A stretch of 64,000 nt of DNA from Pectobacterium polaris (GCF_002307355.1 NZ_CP017481.1:4216001-4280000), one strand, 5' to 3'. Counted from the first letter of the stretch, positions 22,715 through 32,634 are shown. The notes: generated from the letters alone by a model not told the origin. Numbers and translations: made by a program.

Positions 22715-22772
22715 CGGTGTGTCGGCAGGCCGTAGCGATCACTCGTCGCGCCACGGCCTGCCGACGTTTCAC

Positions 22773-25700
22773 CTACACCGTAGGGTTTTCCGTTTTCCGC
22801 CCTTCCCACTGCATGAGCAAACTCAGCGCCGCAGGCAGTGCAAGTAGCGTCAGCAATGTCGCCCCCATCAATCCGCCGATAATCGCGTACGCCATCGGCC
22901 CCCAAAACACCTGATGCGCAATCGGGATCATGCCGAGAATCGCTGCCAGCGCCGTCAGTATAATCGGGCGTGATCGATGGCTGGCTGCATTCACAATCGC
23001 CTCTGTCGCGGGCTGTCCGTTTTTCACGTTCAGATCGACCTCGCCAATCAGGATAACCGCATTACGAATGATCATGCCCGCCAGCGCAATTGCCCCCAGC
23101 AGCGCCACAAACCCCATCGGCGTGCCAGTCGGCAGCATCGCCGCGACAATACCGATCAGGCCGAACGGCGCGGTCAGGAATGCCAGCGCCATGCGGGAAA
23201 TACGCTGTAGCTGAATCATCAATAGCACCAGCATCACCAACAGCGTCACCGGCAGTACCGCGTACACGGAGCCATTGCCCTTATCAGACTCCGCCGCAAC
23301 GCCGCCTTCTGTGATGTGGTAACCCGCCGGTAACGCGGCGCGATAGCGTTCAATCTCGGGTGCCAATTTTTCAGACAGCGCAGGTGCCCGCACGCCCGAC
23401 GCGACATCCATTTGCACCACAATAAACGGCTCGCGCTGACGCCGCCAAATAATCGGATCCTCGACGCCATACGCCACGGTCGCGATCTGCCCCAGCGGAA
23501 CGGAGCGCCCCTCCGCAATCGGGATTTGCAGATTGGCGATCGTCGCAACGTCTCTGCGTTCCTGCGGCGTGCCACGAATCACTACGTCCACCAGCCGATT
23601 GCCATCGCGTACCGACGTCAGCGTAGAACCAGAAAATATCGCCGCCAGCATACTGGCCACATCCTGCGAACTGATGCCAACGGCGCGCGCTTCGGTCTGA
23701 TTCAGCACCACGTTCACCGTGCGTTCTGGCTCGCCCGCCGTCAGATTCACCTCACGCACATCAGCTTGTTTCCCCACCAGGCTCGCCAGCCCCTGTGCGA
23801 TATCGCGGACACGATGGCTATCTGGCCCCGCCACTCGGTATTTCAGCGGCCAACCTACCGGTGGTCCCAGCTCCAGCGCAGACACCCGCGCGACAATGTT
23901 ACTGAAATCCCGCTCAAGCACCTGATTCAACCGGGCCGCCAGCGCGTCCCGCGCCGCCAGATTTTTTGCCACCACCACCAGCTGCGCAATATTCTCATGG
24001 CTCAGCAACACATCCATCGGGAGATAAAACCGCACCGCGCCCGACCCCACATAGGTGGAAAAATGGTCAACGTCAGGATCGTTTTTCAGCATGGCTTCCA
24101 GCCGTTTCGCCTGCGTTTCCGTCGCCGCCTGTGAGGCATTCGCCGGTAGCGTCAAGCTAACCAACAGCTCTGGCCTGTCGGAAGCCGGAAAGAACTCGCC
24201 TTCCAGCCGCGTCGCACCGAACAGGGCAATGACCAGTAGGAGCAGCGTGATCGCCAGCGTCATCCCCCGGTTTGCCAGTGCGCGCTGTAGCCACTGACGA
24301 TAGAGGCGTCCCAAGCGTCCCGGTTCGTCGGAATGGTGGCTAAACGTTTTTGGCAACAGCCAGACGCCGAGCAGCGGCGAAAAGAGAATCGCGACGATCC
24401 AGGAACTCAGGAGCGAAATCAGAACCACCACGAAGAGCGAAAAGCAGTATTCCCCCGCGCTGGATGCGGCAAACCCCACCGGAATGAACCCGGCGATCAT
24501 CACCAGCGTCCCCGTTAACATCGGAAACGCAGTGCTTTCATAGGCCCAGGCCGCCGCCCGTTTGCGATCCCAGCCCTGTTCCAGCCGCGATACCATCGCT
24601 TCCACCGTAATCATGGCATCATCGACCAGCAGCCCCAGCGCAATAATCAGCGCGCCCAGCGAAATGCGCTGTAGCCCGATACCGGTGATTTCCATACCAA
24701 TAAAGGTCATCGCCAGTACAATCGGGATAGAGGCGGCCACCACGAGTCCGGCCCGGCTGCCGAGGGAGACGAACGACACCGCCAGCACAATCGCCACCGC
24801 TTCCAGCAGCACTTTCACGAAGCCGCCGACCGCACCTTTCACCACCTCGGCCTGATCGGCCACGCGCGTCATTTCGATCCCATGCGGCAGTTGTGCAGAA
24901 AGCGTATTCATTTTTTCGCGAATCGCCTGACCGAAATTGAGCATATTGCCGGTGGGTGCCATCGAGATCGCCAACCCAATGGCCTTCTCGCCATTCACCC
25001 GAAACGTCGGCGACGGCGGATCTGCCGTTTCACGGTTAATCGTGGCGATATCGACCAGCGGGACAAACTTGCCGCCGATGCGCAACGTAATCTGACGCAG
25101 GCTTTGCTCGGAGGTAAACGCCCCGCTGACGCGCACGGCAATCTTATCGTCCTTGGTGCGAATAATACCGGCGGGCGTGACCGCATTCTGCGCTTTCAGT
25201 GAATCGATAACCTGCTGCGGATCTAACCCCAGCCCGGCGAGACGTCGGGGAGAAAACGTCACCACAATCTGTTCTTCTTCCACGCCCAGCATGTCGACCT
25301 TACCGACATCCGGCACGCTCAATAATGCCGAGCGAATATCCTCGACGCGGTCGCGCAGCTCTCGCGGCGAAAAGCCGTCGGCGGTAAAGCCATAAATCGT
25401 TCCGAACGTATCATCAAATTCGTCATTAATAGCCGGCGGGCTGACGCCATCAGGGAGCGAACTGGCGATGTCCGTCATTTTCTTACGCACCGTATACCAG
25501 ATATTCGGCACGGCAGACGGCGGTGTGTCATCACGCAGGTTGACGAAAACCACCGCCTCCCCGGCTCGGGTGTAGCTCTCGACATAATTGAGATACGGCG
25601 TTTCCTGTAATTTTTTCTCCAGTTTATCGGTGACGAAATTGACCGTATCGCTCACCGTCGCGCCCGGCCAGGCGGCAGACACCACGGCAGACTTGATGGT

Positions 25701-25850
25701 AAATGCCGGATCTTCGTTACGGGGCAAACGTTGATAGCTCATCACGCCTGCCGCCATAATCACCAGCATCATAAACGCGACCAGTTGCTGATGCGCCAGT
25801 GCCCAGGCGGACAGATTAAAGCGTGCGGTCGATTGCGGTTCTGGTGACAT
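22773..25850 (-). CDS. RND-family efflux pump, inner-membrane transporter
   Basis: This is the proton-driven pump subunit of a tripartite efflux system. The 1,025 residues include a first membrane helix near residues 20-40, large periplasmic loops after TM1 and TM7, and TM clusters near 340-490 and 860-1010. The proton-relay aspartates are in LIIALGLLVDDAMITVEAM (about residues 410-428). It shares one base with the upstream adaptor gene (TGATG), so the two form an operon, possibly with mipA. The low-acidic, shorter type recalls VexF/TriC-like pumps rather than AcrB; no outer-membrane TolC-like factor is encoded next to it. Substrates are unknown. Confidence 0.93.
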   Translation of the reverse strand: MSPEPQSTARFNLSAWALAHQQLVAFMMLVIMAAGVMSYQRLPRNEDPAFTIKSAVVSAAWPGATVSDTVNFVTDKLEKKLQETPYLNYVESYTRAGEAVVFVNLRDDTPPSAVPNIWYTVRKKMTDIASSLPDGVSPPAINDEFDDTFGTIYGFTADGFSPRELRDRVEDIRSALLSVPDVGKVDMLGVEEEQIVVTFSPRRLAGLGLDPQQVIDSLKAQNAVTPAGIIRTKDDKIAVRVSGAFTSEQSLRQITLRIGGKFVPLVDIATINRETADPPSPTFRVNGEKAIGLAISMAPTGNMLNFGQAIREKMNTLSAQLPHGIEMTRVADQAEVVKGAVGGFVKVLLEAVAIVLAVSFVSLGSRAGLVVAASIPIVLAMTFIGMEITGIGLQRISLGALIIALGLLVDDAMITVEAMVSRLEQGWDRKRAAAWAYESTAFPMLTGTLVMIAGFIPVGFAASSAGEYCFSLFVVVLISLLSSWIVAILFSPLLGVWLLPKTFSHHSDEPGRLGRLYRQWLQRALANRGMTLAITLLLLVIALFGATRLEGEFFPASDRPELLVSLTLPANASQAATETQAKRLEAMLKNDPDVDHFSTYVGSGAVRFYLPMDVLLSHENIAQLVVVAKNLAARDALAARLNQVLERDFSNIVARVSALELGPPVGWPLKYRVAGPDSHRVRDIAQGLASLVGKQADVREVNLTAGEPERTVNVVLNQTEARAVGISSQDVASMLAAIFSGSTLTSVRDGNRLVDVVIRGTPQERRDVATIANLQIPIAEGRSVPLGQIATVAYGVEDPIIWRRQREPFIVVQMDVASGVRAPALSEKLAPEIERYRAALPAGYHITEGGVAAESDKGNGSVYAVLPVTLLVMLVLLMIQLQRISRMALAFLTAPFGLIGIVAAMLPTGTPMGFVALLGAIALAGMIIRNAVILIGEVDLNVKNGQPATEAIVNAASHRSRPIILTALAAILGMIPIAHQVFWGPMAYAIIGGLMGATLLTLLALPAALSLLMQWEGRKTENPTV

Positions 25851-26932
25851 CAGCGACGCTCCTCTTCATCCAGCCGAATTTTTTCATCCGGCCGTAGCTT
25901 ACTGATGCCAGCGATCACCACGCGATCGCCCTGCTCCAGTCCCCCAGCAATGAAGATTGCCGTATCGCTGTAGCGCGCCACACTAACCGGCTGCAAACGT
26001 ACCGTCTGGGTTGTGGTATTTACGACATAGACCGCAGGTTGATCTCCCTGCCGCGTGAGCGCAGACGCAGGCAGTTCAATAACAGCCGCGTCGGACTGCT
26101 GTATCGCGCCATTCACGCTGGCACCTAATACCATCGCGGCGGGTGGCGAGGTTAGCGTGACTCTCACCCTGAAGGTTCGCGTAACGGGATCGGCCTGTGG
26201 GCTGATATCCCGCACGCGCCCCTCAGCCTGAACGCTCGGCTCAGACAGCAGTGAAACGCGGATCACGCGCGTGGAAAGCGACTGATTGACCAGCCGTTCC
26301 GGCACATCAAACACCGCATCGCGCCCGCCGAGGGAGGCCAGTTTCACCACCTCTTGTCCGGCGCTCACCACCTGACCGGGATTGGCGCTGACCGTCGTGA
26401 TCACCCCATCCTGCGCAGCCGTGAGTTGCGTATAGCCGAAGCGTTCTTGCGCGCCTTTCACCGTCGCCTGCGCACTTTCGCGGCGGGAAACCGCTGCGTC
26501 CCAATTTGCCTGCGCTTCATCAAGCTGCACGCGCGCAATCGCGCCGCCCGGTGCCAGCGCCTTCATGCGGGAAAAGTTGCTTTTTGCCAGCCGTTCCGCC
26601 GAGATTGCGCTGGCTAAATCCGCCTGCGCGCTGCGCAGTTGGTTTTCACTGTCCCGGGCATCAAGCGTCGCAATCACATCGCCACGCTTCACCGACGCCC
26701 CGACATCCACCAGACGATTCAGGATGCGACCATCCAGCCGAAAACCTAGCGCGGTTTCTTCATGCGGGCGAACTTCCCCCGTCAACGTCACCGGTTCCCG
26801 GCTCATCGCCGGCATGACCACCAGCGTTTTCACCGGCCTGACGGGCGGTGACGCGGGCGCATCATCAGCGCTGTCACAGCCGCTAAGCAACACGGCCGAC
26901 AGCAGACAGAAAGCAAAACGGCTGACCATCAT
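25850..26932 (-). CDS. RND efflux periplasmic adaptor lipoprotein
   Basis: The membrane-fusion subunit links the pump to an outer-membrane channel. It has a signal peptide with lipobox LLSGC (Cys near residue 19), so the mature protein is probably lipid-anchored. A lipoyl-like half (GEVRPHEETALGFRLDGRI, then GASVKRGDVIATLDA) is followed by a short alpha-hairpin, the second lipoyl half (TVSANPGQVVSAGQEVVKLA) and the beta-barrel. Length is 360 residues, normal for the family. It lies 26 bases after mipA and overlaps the pump gene by one base. Confidence 0.92.
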   Translation of the reverse strand: MMVSRFAFCLLSAVLLSGCDSADDAPASPPVRPVKTLVVMPAMSREPVTLTGEVRPHEETALGFRLDGRILNRLVDVGASVKRGDVIATLDARDSENQLRSAQADLASAISAERLAKSNFSRMKALAPGGAIARVQLDEAQANWDAAVSRRESAQATVKGAQERFGYTQLTAAQDGVITTVSANPGQVVSAGQEVVKLASLGGRDAVFDVPERLVNQSLSTRVIRVSLLSEPSVQAEGRVRDISPQADPVTRTFRVRVTLTSPPAAMVLGASVNGAIQQSDAAVIELPASALTRQGDQPAVYVVNTTTQTVRLQPVSVARYSDTAIFIAGGLEQGDRVVIAGISKLRPDEKIRLDEEERR

Positions 26933-26958
26933 TACGTCCTCTCACTCATCAGATAGCC

Positions 26959-27774
26959 TCAGAACGCATACAGAACGGCCAGCGTGGCACCGGTATCATT
27001 GCGTCGTTCCACAACCTGACTGTCCGCAACTTTGTCAGTGAGCCAGGTTGAGGTTACCCCGACGTTCGTTGACCACGCAGGGCTAAACTGATGCGTCCAG
27101 TTCGCGCCCAGCGCATAGCCGTAAACGCCTTTTCCGGCATGATAGGCCGCCAACCCGGAGCGGGTGCTCTGCTGCTGCGTTACGCCGTAGTAGGTTTGAT
27201 TAAAGCGGGCATCCCCCATCAGCACATCTGCCGACAGCGCCAGCACATCGTCTTTTGTCGCGGACTGCCACACCGTGCTCTTTGCTCCGATGCGGTACTG
27301 ATTTCCCCTATCTCTTTCGCTCAGCGCAAATTCGCCGCTCGCTTCCAGCGCCAGCCAGGGCGCAAACTGATACCCCGCCGTTAGAGTGGTCGTTACCGAT
27401 CCTTTAACCTTGCCCATCCCTTTCAGACGGTTTGAACCCGCGCGCCACTGGCTGTTTTTGTCATCCCTTCCCAGGTCGTAACCAATCGCGTGGTCGAGAT
27501 AAAAACCGGAGGGCGACTGGTATTGCCAGCCGATACCGTGCGTAGAATCTATATAAAGCGCGCCGCGTTGAATGGTCAGCACAGGCAGCGCGGTAGTTTG
27601 ACGATCTTTACTCCCTCTGTAGCGCGGCGCATTCTGGGCAGCGACACCCACGACAACATCCGTGTGGTCACCCCAGAATGAAGGCGCAGCGTCTTCTGCC
27701 GCTTCGGCAACGGCCGCACTGGACAGCGCGGCAGCGGACAGGCAGGTGGATAAAATAATTTTTGTTATGTTCAT
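26959..27774 (-). CDS. MipA/OmpV-family outer-membrane protein
   Basis: The 271-residue protein has a signal peptide (MNITKIILSTCLSAAALSSA, cleavage after about AEA) and a beta-barrel pattern that ends in the outer-membrane C-terminal phenylalanine (LAVLYAF). MipA/OmpV proteins are thought to scaffold murein enzymes or act as porins. It is first in an apparent operon with the RND adaptor and pump, and divergent from the response-regulator gene, so it may serve or report on the same envelope stress. Confidence 0.87.
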   Translation of the reverse strand: MNITKIILSTCLSAAALSSAAVAEAAEDAAPSFWGDHTDVVVGVAAQNAPRYRGSKDRQTTALPVLTIQRGALYIDSTHGIGWQYQSPSGFYLDHAIGYDLGRDDKNSQWRAGSNRLKGMGKVKGSVTTTLTAGYQFAPWLALEASGEFALSERDRGNQYRIGAKSTVWQSATKDDVLALSADVLMGDARFNQTYYGVTQQQSTRSGLAAYHAGKGVYGYALGANWTHQFSPAWSTNVGVTSTWLTDKVADSQVVERRNDTGATLAVLYAF

Positions 27775-27927
27775 ACATCCCCTCTTTTACGCGGTAATCT
27801 TGCACCGTGGCGTTTCCCCGACGGGTACAGCGTGATTGGTGTTGGCTTTTCAGCATCGTGGCGGATTATGCTGACGTTTAGTCAAGAAACGCTTTGCGGT
27901 TTTTTAAGATTTCATCAAGAGGGTGCG

Positions 27928-28617
27928 ATGGCAGAAAAACGGGTGTTGATTATTGAAGACGATATGGATGCCGCCAGCGTGCTTGAGGCCTATCTGCGAC
28001 GCGACGGCTATCAGGTGTCTATCGCGTCTGATGGGCAACGGGGTCTGCACATGGCGCTGACCAGTAAACCCGATTTGATTTTGTTGGACGTAATGCTGCC
28101 GAAGATGAATGGCTCAGAGGTGCTCTCCGCCCTGCGGCAACGCAGTAATATTCCGGTGATTATGGTCACCGCCATCGGCGACGAACCGGAAAGAATCGGT
28201 GCGCTGCGCTACGGCGCGGATGATTATGTCGTCAAGCCGTATAACCCACAGGAAGTGGTGGCTCGCGTGCAGGCCGTGCTGCGACGTACCGGCTATGCGA
28301 TCCGAGAAGATGCAGTCCTGACATTCGAAAATTTGTCGGTTGACCCAACTTCCGTCACGGCAAGCATCGCGGTATCGCCGTCAGAATCCGTGGTGCTCGA
28401 TCTGACACCGACCGAATTCAACATTCTGGTGACGCTGCTCAAAGCGCCCAACCGCGCCTTTACCCGTGGTGAACTGCTGGAAGCCAGCCTACCGGAAAGT
28501 GACGCGCTGGAGCGTGTGGTGGATACCCACGTTCACAACCTCAGGAAGAAGCTCAATCAGTACGACATCATCAATGTGTTAGTCACCGTCCGCTCCGTCG
28601 GCTATCGATTCCGGTAA
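27928..28617 (+). CDS. OmpR-family response regulator
   Basis: The start MAEKRVLIIEDDMDAASV is preceded by AAGAGGG. It gives a 229-residue protein with a receiver domain (acid pocket EDD, phospho-acceptor in LILLDVMLP, MVTA threonine region, KPYNP lysine) and a C-terminal winged helix (TPTEFNILVTLL to VRSVGYRFR). It resembles BaeR/AdeR regulators. It is eight bases before the kinase gene and divergent from mipA-RND genes, which are its likely targets. An earlier in-frame ATG at 27832 is upstream of this ribosome site and not favoured. Confidence 0.93.
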   Translation: MAEKRVLIIEDDMDAASVLEAYLRRDGYQVSIASDGQRGLHMALTSKPDLILLDVMLPKMNGSEVLSALRQRSNIPVIMVTAIGDEPERIGALRYGADDYVVKPYNPQEVVARVQAVLRRTGYAIREDAVLTFENLSVDPTSVTASIAVSPSESVVLDLTPTEFNILVTLLKAPNRAFTRGELLEASLPESDALERVVDTHVHNLRKKLNQYDIINVLVTVRSVGYRFR

Positions 28618-28625
28618 ATGTTGCG

Positions 28626-29888
28626 ATGAAAAAATCGATCTTTCTGTCAGAAAAAATGTCGCTGTGGCGCTGGCTGTGCTTTCGCATTATTTCTCTGCTG
28701 CTTGCCGCCGTGGTCATTATCGCGGGCCTCATGTGGCTGCGTTTCGCCGTCAACAATCTCTACGTCGAGCAGCACATGTCGGTCGAGATACGGACCGAAT
28801 TTCAGCAATTAAGCGAACAGAAAGACTACGCCAACCCGCGCTATCAACAGATTATCAATCAGTATTACGGCCCGGAATTCTTTGTGCCGAATATTGCCAG
28901 CAGCGACTGGCTGGTGCTCGCCATTATGGTACTGATCGCCTTGCCCACCATGGTGGTCGTGGTGCTGTGGCGTGCGCGACCGCTGTCACAGCAATTTTCC
29001 AACATCGCCAGCGCCGCACGCGATGTCGCTCAAGGGAAATTCGATACCCGCACGCAGTTGGTCGAGCAGGCACCGATGGAGTTGGTGACGCTGGCGGACG
29101 ACTTTAACAACATGACCGCACAACTGGAGCGCTACGAGCGAGAGCTGCGTGAATCCAGCGCGGCGCTGGCTCATGAACTGCGTACCCCGTTAAATGCGGC
29201 GATGGGTCGCGTTCAAGGCATGCTTGATGACGTCTTCCCGCGAGATAAAGCACAGCTGACGATGGTCATCAAACAGCTCGAACAGCTCAATCACGTGATT
29301 CAGGATCTGCATTTTCTGTCGCTAGCCAGAGCCGGGCAATTGCAGTTAGTCCAGACCCCTTTCTACTTCGACGAGCTCATCACCGAGCGACTAACCTGGT
29401 ATCGGCCACAGTTAGAACAGGCCGGATTTCAGACACAGACGCATATCGAACAACACGACTTCTGCCTTGCCGACCGCGAACGGTTAGGACAGGTGTTCTC
29501 TATTTTGATCGAGAACGCCTTAAGCTACGCCAGCGATGGTCGCTATCTGGCGATTGAGGTGCGTGAAACGACGCTGCGTGAAAACGTACCGTGCTGGCAG
29601 ATTACCGTCTCCGATCGCGGGCCGGGCATTGAGCCAGAATCGCTGCCCCTGCTTTTCGACCGCTTCTGGCGCGCCGAGCATTCACGTGGAAGGCACTCCG
29701 GCGGCAGCGGACTGGGGCTGTCCATCGCCTCAGCTATTATCACGGCACACGGCGGCACGATTTATGCCTGTACTGAAAATTCTGCTTATGCGGAAAATTA
29801 CGCAGAAAATCATGCAGAAAGCGATACGCCAGAACACGATCATCACGGCGGTCTTACCATCGTGATGACGCTGCCCCGTAGCATCTAA
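28626..29888 (+). CDS. Sensor histidine kinase (BaeS/AdeS-like)
   Basis: Inner-membrane kinase partner of the preceding regulator. Two membrane segments (about residues 13-38 and 98-118) bracket a short periplasmic sensor; a HAMP domain follows (about 119-172). The phospho-acceptor is in SSAALAHELRTPLNAAMG near residue 182, with N box LIENALSYAS, G1 SDRGPGIEPE, F box FDRFWRAEHS and G2 GGSGLGLSIA. The last about 30 residues carry an imperfect four-residue repeat YAEN-YAEN-HAES before GGLTIVMTLPRSI, an insertion relative to the usual catalytic-domain end. Confidence 0.92.
   Translation: MKKSIFLSEKMSLWRWLCFRIISLLLAAVVIIAGLMWLRFAVNNLYVEQHMSVEIRTEFQQLSEQKDYANPRYQQIINQYYGPEFFVPNIASSDWLVLAIMVLIALPTMVVVVLWRARPLSQQFSNIASAARDVAQGKFDTRTQLVEQAPMELVTLADDFNNMTAQLERYERELRESSAALAHELRTPLNAAMGRVQGMLDDVFPRDKAQLTMVIKQLEQLNHVIQDLHFLSLARAGQLQLVQTPFYFDELITERLTWYRPQLEQAGFQTQTHIEQHDFCLADRERLGQVFSILIENALSYASDGRYLAIEVRETTLRENVPCWQITVSDRGPGIEPESLPLLFDRFWRAEHSRGRHSGGSGLGLSIASAIITAHGGTIYACTENSAYAENYAENHAESDTPEHDHHGGLTIVMTLPRSI
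29787..29822 (+). repeat. In-frame 12-bp tandem repeat in the kinase C-terminus
   Basis: Three units TATGCGGAAAAT, TACGCAGAAAAT and CATGCAGAAAGC, each four codons. The unit length keeps the frame, so copy number could vary without disrupting the protein. Confidence 0.65.
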
Positions 29889-30205
29889 TACGCCGCATGC
29901 CGCGGGGTAATTGCCTATTATTAAAAAGCATAGCGAAATTATTGCTATGCCCTGCCGCGGGGGGAAAACACGGTAAATCGTGGCAATCCTCATCGGCTAC
30001 CTGACGAGATAAACAGAACAACCCCAGACGCCGCGCCCTACCGCGGGGCAAACCGCGCGCCGCCGCGATTTTTCTCTCAATGAATCGTTATATTTATCTG
30101 GAATGAGATAAGGCGAAAAGAACTAATTTCGCTATAAGTATTTCGCTACTCTGCATGAGCGAAATATATCGCCTCGATTAAAACTCAATCACCAAGGTAA
30201 TTATC
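29889..30205. other. Intergenic region with three CCGCGGGG boxes and inverted repeats
   Basis: No gene is seen. CCGCGGGG occurs at 29900-29907, 29955-29962 and 30041-30048. GCATAGC/GCTATGC (29928-29950) forms a dyad that may terminate the kinase transcript. Near the next gene, several TTTCGCT/AGCGAAA words (about 30125-30172) form a dyad ahead of the binding-protein gene and could be an operator. Confidence 0.45.
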
Positions 30206-31039
30206 ATGAAACGTTCACTTCACCAGGCATTCATGGCGATAACGCTGATTAGCGCCTCCTTCTTTAGTCAGGCCGCCGAAACACAAACCTCGACGTGGCA
30301 ACATATCAAACAGACCGGTGAGTTACGCATCGGCGTGGCACAGGGCGAGCCCTGGTATTTTAAAAATCCCTCGACCGGAGAATGGGACGGCATCGGCTAT
30401 AACATCGGTAAAGAGTTGGCAAACGATCTGGGGGTAAAACTGGTGACGGTGGAAACCACGTGGGGCAACGCCATCGCAGCCTTACAAACCGGTCAGATCG
30501 ATACCATGCTGGTGCTCGACCCAACGGAAGAGCGGAAAAAAGCGGTCGATTTTCCTGAGCAGCCTTTCTTTTGGTATGCGCAAGGCGTGTTGATTCGCGA
30601 TGGCATTGCAGTGACCAACTGGGACGACCTCAATCGGGAAGATATTAAAATCGGCGTCACGCTGGGCTCCAGCCCGGACCTGATTCTGACCAAACGTCTG
30701 CCAAAAGCACAGCTGGTACGCTTCCCGAATATGGATGAAGGCGTGGCGGCGTTCTACGCGGGTCGGGTCGATGCGCTGTCCTATTTCCACCCGGCGCTGG
30801 CGCTGCAACAGGCTAAAGTCGGCAAGGGCAATTTGATTCTGCCGAAGCCGATTATTGAGGTCAGCACCAGCGGGGCAATCCGTAAAGAAGCCGACCAGAC
30901 CTTCCATAACTTCCTGAATGACGAATTTGCCAAGCTGTATCAATCCGGCAAGACGCAGCACTACTATGAACAAGCTCTCAAACTGCGCGGCGTGGACGTC
31001 AGCAAAGTGCCGTCGGTCATTAAAGAAGATTGGAAATAA
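30206..31039 (+). CDS. Family 3 amino-acid ABC transporter substrate-binding protein
   Basis: Periplasmic binding protein of a polar amino-acid importer. A signal peptide (residues 1-23, cleaved after SQA) precedes a type II periplasmic fold: GELRIGVAQGEPWYF near residue 38, the conserved GYNIGKELANDLG and a C-terminal lobe ending KVPSVIKEDWK. Length 277 is normal. It is separated from its probable permease and ATPase genes by the oppositely oriented MmgE/PrpD gene. The ligand is not evident from sequence. Confidence 0.9.
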   Translation: MKRSLHQAFMAITLISASFFSQAAETQTSTWQHIKQTGELRIGVAQGEPWYFKNPSTGEWDGIGYNIGKELANDLGVKLVTVETTWGNAIAALQTGQIDTMLVLDPTEERKKAVDFPEQPFFWYAQGVLIRDGIAVTNWDDLNREDIKIGVTLGSSPDLILTKRLPKAQLVRFPNMDEGVAAFYAGRVDALSYFHPALALQQAKVGKGNLILPKPIIEVSTSGAIRKEADQTFHNFLNDEFAKLYQSGKTQHYYEQALKLRGVDVSKVPSVIKEDWK

Positions 31040-31061
31040 ATCGGAAACGGTTAAAACGACA

Positions 31062-31081
31062 GTCCTGAACGGATTCAGGAC
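31062..31081. terminator. Hairpin between the convergent binding-protein and PrpD-like genes
   Basis: GTCCTGAA and TTCAGGAC pair around a four-base loop. It overlaps the last codons of the minus-strand gene. T runs are poor on both sides, so termination is plausible but unproven. Confidence 0.4.
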
Positions 31082-32490
31082 ATCTGCATTAGCGGGGTCA
31101 GCAGCGCGGCGACATCCTGACATTGTTCCAGTTCGGATAACGCCGCCGTTGCCTCCGCCACCGTTGTTGGGGCAAATCGGGACGAGAGATTCTCCGTAAA
31201 TTTCGCCATGATGCGGCTTTCCGCCAGCGGGTGTTCTGCGCATCCCAGCGGGAAGGCAATACGCTCACCGCTCACCACTTTTCCACTCGTAACGACATCA
31301 ACCTGCAACACCGGCCGACGCACCTGCGCCATCAGTTGGTCAAGTTCGGGAGAAACCTCGACGTGAACTTTATCGGCCAGCGCCAGAAGTTCTGGGTTGG
31401 TTAAGGTATCGTCCGCACTCCAGCGATGCCTCGGAATACGATAAGCCAGACACGCCAGCGTAAACGGCAGGCTGAACTGCGCATCCGTCGCATTTTGCGG
31501 CCGTGCATCCATAAAATCAGCGGCCAGCCTCTGGCTTCCTTTGACCCGAATCAGGTCAATAGCCTGCGGCGACAGCGCCAGTTCGTGCTGTACGCGTTCG
31601 AAGGATTCCAGCGCGGTATGTATCCAGCGGCAGGCCGGATAGGCCTTGAAACTGGCATGCTGGATCGCCCACGCCTCTCCCAATCCGGTAATCAATGCCG
31701 CTTCATCAAAGCGGTCAGATCCCATCATGCGCCAGAATCCCTGCTCGCCGGACAGCACATCTCTTGGGCCGATAATCCCGCCACGGTGCAACTCGACGGC
31801 ACGGACGCCCGACTCCGCCGCGGGGGCGTTGTAATCCTTGAAAGACACCAGCGGCCGCTGCTGCCAGTTGTATTTGTGCAAGCTAGGCAACGGCGTCAGC
31901 GACGCCGCCAGACCGATGGCATTCTCTAGTCCTGCGGCATCACATCCCGTTAGCAATCCGTAAGCCACCGCCGCTCCGATGGATTCATGCTGGCACACAC
32001 CATAAACCTGTTGAAAACGCGCCTGACTCGGCTGCTGAGACTGAATGATCCGACCATTAATTTCATACGCGGCGGCCAGCGCACAGATCAGCGTTTCGCC
32101 GTCGATCGGGCGCGATCCAAGTGCCGCCAGCGCGGCGGCAACCAGCGTGGCACCGGGGTGCCCCATACCACGTCCGGCAACCTCATAGCCATCATCGTAA
32201 TCCAGCGCATTGATCGCCGCCGCATTCAAAAATGCCGCACCAATGGCGGCCAGCGGCGCGCCGCCATCCAATACTGGGTTGTTGCCCGCCGCATAGTGCA
32301 GGCGGGTGACGCGCGCGCAGTCCTGCACCACCTGGCTACTCGCACCGGCAATACCGCAACCCAGACTGTCGATAAAATGCAGCACGATTTTTCGTCTTAA
32401 CGCGGCGGGAATGTCCTGAATCGTCAATCGGTGGGCAAAGGTCGCGAGGCGCAACGTCAGAGGAAGTTCAGCAGCGTGAGGCATCAGCAT
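31075..32490 (-). CDS. MmgE/PrpD family protein
   Basis: The family includes 2-methylcitrate dehydratase, cis-aconitate decarboxylase and iminodisuccinate epimerase, all acting on small polycarboxylates. The 471-residue protein shows the helical domain near the N-terminus (VLHFIDSLGCGIAGASS, about residues 36-52), the conserved ALDYDDGYEVAGRGMGHPG (about 95-115) and the second domain around FKAYPACRWIHTALE (about 285). It is embedded in an amino-acid ABC transport locus with a class IV aminotransferase, which argues for a role in degrading the imported compound rather than in propionate metabolism. Confidence 0.88.
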   Translation of the reverse strand: MLMPHAAELPLTLRLATFAHRLTIQDIPAALRRKIVLHFIDSLGCGIAGASSQVVQDCARVTRLHYAAGNNPVLDGGAPLAAIGAAFLNAAAINALDYDDGYEVAGRGMGHPGATLVAAALAALGSRPIDGETLICALAAAYEINGRIIQSQQPSQARFQQVYGVCQHESIGAAVAYGLLTGCDAAGLENAIGLAASLTPLPSLHKYNWQQRPLVSFKDYNAPAAESGVRAVELHRGGIIGPRDVLSGEQGFWRMMGSDRFDEAALITGLGEAWAIQHASFKAYPACRWIHTALESFERVQHELALSPQAIDLIRVKGSQRLAADFMDARPQNATDAQFSLPFTLACLAYRIPRHRWSADDTLTNPELLALADKVHVEVSPELDQLMAQVRRPVLQVDVVTSGKVVSGERIAFPLGCAEHPLAESRIMAKFTENLSSRFAPTTVAEATAALSELEQCQDVAALLTPLMQMS

Positions 32491-32634
32491 TCCGCCATTC
32501 TTTTATAAATAAAAGGAATATTAACACCACGTTTTATTATTTATTTATCATTTTTTCGACCTGCTAAGATGCATCAGTTCTAACAAAATAAGAAACGTAT
32601 TTCCTAATTATGCATTTTCCAGGGGCGCTATTTT

